Shown: one piece after another, positions 5,436 to 7,552 of the stretch | How the letters are laid out: every line of letters begins with the position of its first letter | Position numbering within the stretch: the first letter of the stretch is position 1 | Assembly: GCA_016926595.1 (NCBI GenBank) | Contig: JAFGOG010000548.1 | Location: forward strand, 1-7,552 | Direction of reading: 5' to 3' | Source of the DNA: Anaerolineae bacterium | GTDB lineage: Bacteria; Chloroflexota; Anaerolineae; JAAYZQ01 | Length of the DNA stretch: 7,552 nucleotides | Notes under the pieces: generated by a model | What the model was told of the DNA's origin: nothing | Databases searched by the model: none | Seen by the model: the letters and a program-made list of their open reading frames with translations, nothing else | Position numbers and translations under genes: made by a program

Positions 5436-6527
5436 GTGACACCCATCCGAGTCGCCATCGTCGGCTGTGGCCGCATCTCCGATCTCCACGCCCTCGGCTA
5501 TCGCGGCCGGGAAGACGCGCGCATCCATGCCCTCTGCGACGCCAAAAAGGCCCGCGCCCGGGACAAAGCCGGCGCCTGGGGCGTCGACCCCGCCAGGGTC
5601 TACACCGACTATCAAAAGCTCCTGGCCGACCCCGAGATCGACCTGGTCGAGCTCCTGGTCCCCCACCACCTCCACGCCGGGATGACGATCGCTGCCTGCC
5701 AGGCCGGCAAGCACGTCTCCGTGCAAAAGCCGATGGCCCTCACCGCGGCCGAGGCCGACCGCATGATCCAGGCCGCCGCGCAGTCAGGCGTCACCCTTAG
5801 GATCTTTGAAAACTTTGTGCATTACGCCCCTCACGTCCGCGCCAAGGCCATGATCAAAGCCGGCGAGATCGGCGAGCCCCAGATGATCCGGCTGCACGTG
5901 GGCACCGGCCGGAGCGAGACCGGCTGGAAGGTGCCCCTCAGCGCCTGGCTGTGGCGCTTTGACCAGGACAAATGCGGCGGCGGCCCACTCGTGTTCGATC
6001 ACGGCTACCACCTCTTCTCGCTGGCCCACTACCTGATGGGGCCGGTTGAGCGTGTGGTCGCCTGGCTGGATACCAGCCCGGTCGGTGGCGGCATCCCCCG
6101 CCGGGTCGCCGAAATCGACGCCCCCGCGACCATCATGTTCCAGTTCAAGGCGCCGCGGCGCTACGGCGTCCTCGATTTCACTCACACCCCCGACATGGTC
6201 ATGGACTCGATCTACTATTCCGACGACGACCGCGTGGAGGTCATTGGCGACCGGGGCATCCTCTTTATCAACCGCTGCACCGCGCGCACCGTGGACCTGC
6301 CCGAGCTGATCCTCTTTCGCGACGGCCAGACGACGGCCATCCCGGTCGAAGGCGTGGAATGGCACGATAGCTTTATCGCCTGCACCCAGCACCTGATCGA
6401 CGTGCTCACCCAGGGTGGCCAGCCGGTGCTCGACGGTCCCACCGGCAAGGCAGTCCTCCAATTCACCCTGGCGGCCCTCATCTCGGCCCGCGAGGGACGG
6501 GAGGTGCGGCCGGATCAGGTAGAGTAG
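5436..6527 (+). CDS. Gfo/Idh/MocA family NAD(P)-dependent oxidoreductase
   Basis: 363-residue cytoplasmic dehydrogenase. The N-terminal Rossmann fold begins at RVAIVGCGRIS with the glycine motif at residues 10-12. The family motif EKP appears as VQKP (Gln97-Lys98-Pro99), with Lys98 the expected catalytic lysine. The substrate-side motif CGGGPLVFDHGYH is at 180-192, with Asp188 and His192 in the usual catalytic positions. The C-terminal half (about 125-340) is the alpha/beta sheet domain. Related enzymes oxidise or reduce sugar or cyclitol hydroxyls (inositol dehydrogenase, glucose-fructose oxidoreductase). The start GTG 5436 is chosen because AGGAGGA at 5424-5430 precedes it by 5 nt. The frame is open to an ATG-like alternative at 5403, which lies inside the hairpin and has no ribosome binding site. 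It is the last gene of the operon. Paired with the IolD-like enzyme it would supply the ketone substrate, by inference. The substrate cannot be told from sequence. Confidence 0.9.
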   Translation: MTPIRVAIVGCGRISDLHALGYRGREDARIHALCDAKKARARDKAGAWGVDPARVYTDYQKLLADPEIDLVELLVPHHLHAGMTIAACQAGKHVSVQKPMALTAAEADRMIQAAAQSGVTLRIFENFVHYAPHVRAKAMIKAGEIGEPQMIRLHVGTGRSETGWKVPLSAWLWRFDQDKCGGGPLVFDHGYHLFSLAHYLMGPVERVVAWLDTSPVGGGIPRRVAEIDAPATIMFQFKAPRRYGVLDFTHTPDMVMDSIYYSDDDRVEVIGDRGILFINRCTARTVDLPELILFRDGQTTAIPVEGVEWHDSFIACTQHLIDVLTQGGQPVLDGPTGKAVLQFTLAALISAREGREVRPDQVE

Positions 6528-6532
6528 CCGGC

Positions 6533-6546
6533 CCCCTGACCAGGGG
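6533..6546 (+). terminator. Weak GC hairpin after the operon
   Basis: CCCCT (6533-6537), loop GACC and AGGGG (6542-6546) form a short stem starting 5 bases after the oxidoreductase stop. It lacks a T-tract, so at best it is a weak or Rho-assisted 3' end. Confidence 0.3.
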
Positions 6547-6602
6547 AATCTCAAACGGACACGTTCGACCCTTTGCCTGGTGATGGTAGATGTACCACTT
6601 GT

Positions 6603-6632
6603 GTGGCGAAGCCTGGTCCACTGGTTCGCCGC
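6603..6632. terminator. Inverted repeat between convergent genes
   Basis: GTGGCGAA (6603-6610) pairs with TTCGCCGC (6625-6632) over 8 bp, with one G-U pair and a 14-nt loop. It abuts the mazF-like stop codon at 6633-6635 on the other strand. It could serve as the 3' end structure for the leftward toxin message or as a bidirectional stem between the convergent units. No T-run is present on either strand. Confidence 0.35.
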
Positions 6633-7013
6633 TCACGGCAGTGCCAGGTTGAACTTGAGGGCATTGTCGACCTCGTTCATCTTTTCTGAAGTGAGACGAC
6701 CGATTGGCCGCACGCTCGATTCGCCTCTTGGGGGGCGCAGCCGGGACTCCTGGCCAGTCTGTTGAATCGTGGCGATCTGGGAGCAGTTCACAACACTCCG
6801 CTCCGGCAGTCCACTCTCAGAGGATTCGACGATCACGACAAAAGGATAAGGGCGTGCAGGGATCGTGCGCGTAATCGCCGCGACGACGGTCGTGTTGCTG
6901 TACTGATTGCCGATGTCGTTTTGGACGATGAGAGCAGGGCGCAAGCCGCCCTGCTCACTTCCCTTCACCGGATCGAACTCAACCCAATAGATCTCACCGC
7001 GCTTAACCGGCAT
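6633..7013 (-). CDS. mazF: MazF/PemK family endoribonuclease toxin
   Basis: 126-residue toxin of a type II toxin-antitoxin pair, expected to cut mRNA at short specific sequences when freed from its antitoxin. The N-terminus RGEIYWVEFDPVKGSEQGGLRPALIVQND is the family signature. Arg25 and Thr48 line up with the catalytic Arg25 and Thr48 described for Bacillus subtilis MazF. RSVVNCSQI (72-80) and IGRLTSEKMNEVDNALK (104-120) follow. Between them, residues about 83-103 (QQTGQESRLRPPRGESSVRP) are longer than the usual short linker by roughly ten residues. The start is ATG at 7013-7011, with GGAGG 9 nt upstream. A longer reading up to 7118 overlaps the antitoxin gene and is unlikely. Its first 11 nt overlap the antitoxin gene, so the two are translationally coupled. 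It converges on the oxidoreductase gene. Confidence 0.92.
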   Translation of the reverse strand: MPVKRGEIYWVEFDPVKGSEQGGLRPALIVQNDIGNQYSNTTVVAAITRTIPARPYPFVVIVESSESGLPERSVVNCSQIATIQQTGQESRLRPPRGESSVRPIGRLTSEKMNEVDNALKFNLALP

Positions 7014-7251
7014 CTCTCCAGGCCTCCGCGACGGCTTGATGGCTGGCCTCTGCAAACTCGCTCGCTTCCTGCGCATAGAAACGGTAACCCTCGGCTGCAA
7101 GCTGCTCTTCTTCCACATCCTTGATCTCAGCCACCGCGCGTGCGATCAGCCGGCTGCGGCTGATATGCAGCCGGGCCGATTCCCGATCGACAAAATCAGC
7201 TAGATGAGCTGGCAGCGAGATCGTCAACTTCCGGGTGTTTGTCTCTGACAC
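7003..7251 (-). CDS. Ribbon-helix-helix antitoxin of the MazF-like toxin
   Basis: 82-residue antitoxin. The N-terminal strand KLTISLP (8-14) and two helices (about 15-27 and 31-42, with SRSRLIARAVAEI) form a ribbon-helix-helix DNA-binding domain of the CopG/MazE-like type. The acidic, alanine-rich tail (about 45-82, with WRDAG at the end) is the probable toxin-wrapping segment. The start is GTG at 7251-7249, preceded by GGAGGTGAT, a nine-base match to the 16S anti-Shine-Dalgarno sequence. The strong ribosome binding site and first position in the operon fit the need for antitoxin excess. It probably represses its own promoter at the half-sites in 7285-7317. Confidence 0.9.
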   Translation of the reverse strand: MSETNTRKLTISLPAHLADFVDRESARLHISRSRLIARAVAEIKDVEEEQLAAEGYRFYAQEASEFAEASHQAVAEAWRDAG

Positions 7252-7281
7252 GTATCACCTCCACGGAATTCATTGGCACGC

Positions 7282-7310
7282 ATTATACTACAATTGAGTA
7301 TGCCTGTCCA
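7282..7310 (-). promoter_or_regulatory. Promoter of the toxin-antitoxin operon
   Basis: Read on the minus strand, TGGACA (7310-7305) and TATAAT (7287-7282) are 17 bp apart, with 5 of 6 and 6 of 6 consensus matches. The predicted start is near 7275, about 24 nt before the antitoxin GTG, so the leader consists of little more than the ribosome binding site. Confidence 0.85.
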
Positions 7311-7317
7311 GTCATAC
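7285..7317. promoter_or_regulatory. Probable antitoxin operator: overlapping ATAC/GTAT palindromes
   Basis: ATACT (7285-7289) and AGTAT (7297-7301) flank aCAATTG as an imperfect 17-bp palindrome over the -10 and spacer. GTATG (7298-7302) and CATAC (7313-7317) form a second palindrome with a 10-bp centre over the -35. Half-sites therefore recur at 7285, 7298 and 7314. Ribbon-helix-helix antitoxins commonly repress their own promoters through such short repeated half-sites. Binding is inferred. Confidence 0.6.
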
Positions 7318-7417
7318 CAGAACTTCGTACCACGTCATCAAGACTTCCGTCTCAACACTCGCCTTTGCCTTGGGTAGCGCATTCCTCTCGACAAACCCAA
7401 TCGTAGCGCTCTCTTTT

Positions 7418-7445
7418 TTGCGAGCCCGGTTGCCTGTGGTATAAT
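7418..7445 (+). promoter_or_regulatory. Promoter of the right-edge gene
   Basis: TATAAT at 7440-7445 has an extended -10 TGG and a weak -35 TTGCGA (7418-7423, 16-bp spacer, 4 of 6). GTGGTATAATGG resembles the -10 regions of the other two rightward promoters. It diverges from the toxin-antitoxin promoter and would give a leader of about 30 nt. Confidence 0.65.
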
Positions 7446-7481
7446 GGAGCGACAGTGCTGAATCTGGAAGGGTGGTCAACG

Positions 7482-7552
7482 ATGGAAAGCACAATGACTG
7501 CTATCGAGACGACGGGCACGATCGACGAGCATCGCCAGCTTAGAATCGATGC
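7482..7552 (+). CDS. Start of a small antitoxin-like protein (cut by the right edge)
   Basis: The frame from ATG 7482 reads MESTMTAIETTGTIDEHRQLRID and then leaves the window. GGAAGGG at 7466-7472 precedes it with 9-nt spacing, and a promoter lies at 7418-7445. ATG 7494 is an in-frame alternative. The pattern TAIETTGTIDEHRQLRID resembles the opening of short hypothetical antitoxin-like proteins, often found before a PIN-type toxin in Chloroflexota and cyanobacteria. This is from memory and tentative, as only 23 full codons are visible. If correct, two toxin-antitoxin units would lie back to back here. Confidence 0.6.
   Translation, partial: MESTMTAIETTGTIDEHRQLRID

Noticed and set aside
7014..7118. 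N-terminal extension of the MazF-like toxin
   Set aside because: The added residues are basic and unlike the family, and they overlap the antitoxin frame. ATG 7013 begins exactly at the MazF signature.
6762..7124. 120-codon plus-strand frame across the toxin gene
   Set aside because: Antisense to the clear MazF and antitoxin frames, with no recognisable motif.
7312..7494. 60-codon minus-strand frame in the divergent intergenic region
   Set aside because: It covers the promoter and start of the right-edge gene and has no ribosome binding site or family resemblance. A decayed gene fragment cannot be excluded.

Overview
The window looks like chromosomal DNA of a GC-rich bacterium. The core genes are very rich in GC, especially at third codon positions. 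The flanks (about 1-800 and 6540-7552) read as visibly less GC-rich. Promoters are ordinary sigma70-type with an extended -10 (TGG before TATAAT/TACAAT). The genes present, the promoter style and a GTAGGGGCG-type intergenic hairpin suggest Chloroflexota (Anaerolineae/Caldilineae-like). That is recognition by eye, not a database result.

Layout: (1) 1-609 holds an unrecognised small rightward gene of 111 or 166 residues, depending on the start. (2) 802-2079 encodes a stand-alone RecA-fold (RepA/AAA_25-like) ATPase with a C-terminal winged-helix-like tail. It lies behind a perfect TTGACA-17-TATAAT promoter. (3) 2238-6527 is a three-gene rightward catabolic operon with its own promoter: a GPH-family (MelB-like) cation/sugar symporter, a thiamine-diphosphate enzyme that most resembles IolD (cyclitol-dione ring hydrolase), and a Gfo/Idh/MocA NAD(P)-dependent oxidoreductase. 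The first two genes overlap by ATGA. A short hairpin separates the second and third. (4) 6633-7251, leftward, is a MazF/PemK toxin with a ribbon-helix-helix antitoxin. The reading frames overlap by 11 nt, and the promoter carries several GTAT/ATAC half-sites as a likely autoregulatory operator. (5) From 7482 to the right edge is the beginning of a small rightward gene whose start resembles small antitoxin-like proteins. It diverges from the antitoxin.

Working together: the symporter would import a sugar or cyclitol-type substrate, the dehydrogenase would oxidise a hydroxyl to a ketone, and the IolD-like enzyme would hydrolyse a C-C bond of a diketone. This resembles a reduced or variant inositol-type pathway without visible IolE, IolB, IolC or IolJ partners. 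The most unusual non-coding signal is that the promoters of the ATPase and of the catabolic operon share two blocks (TGTAACTAAAA and AACGTGGTAYAAT). The blocks are 26 nt apart in one promoter and 4 nt apart in the other, a 22-bp difference of about two helical turns. I found no tRNA, rRNA, CRISPR array or insertion sequence. No gene-free stretch exceeds 300 bases.
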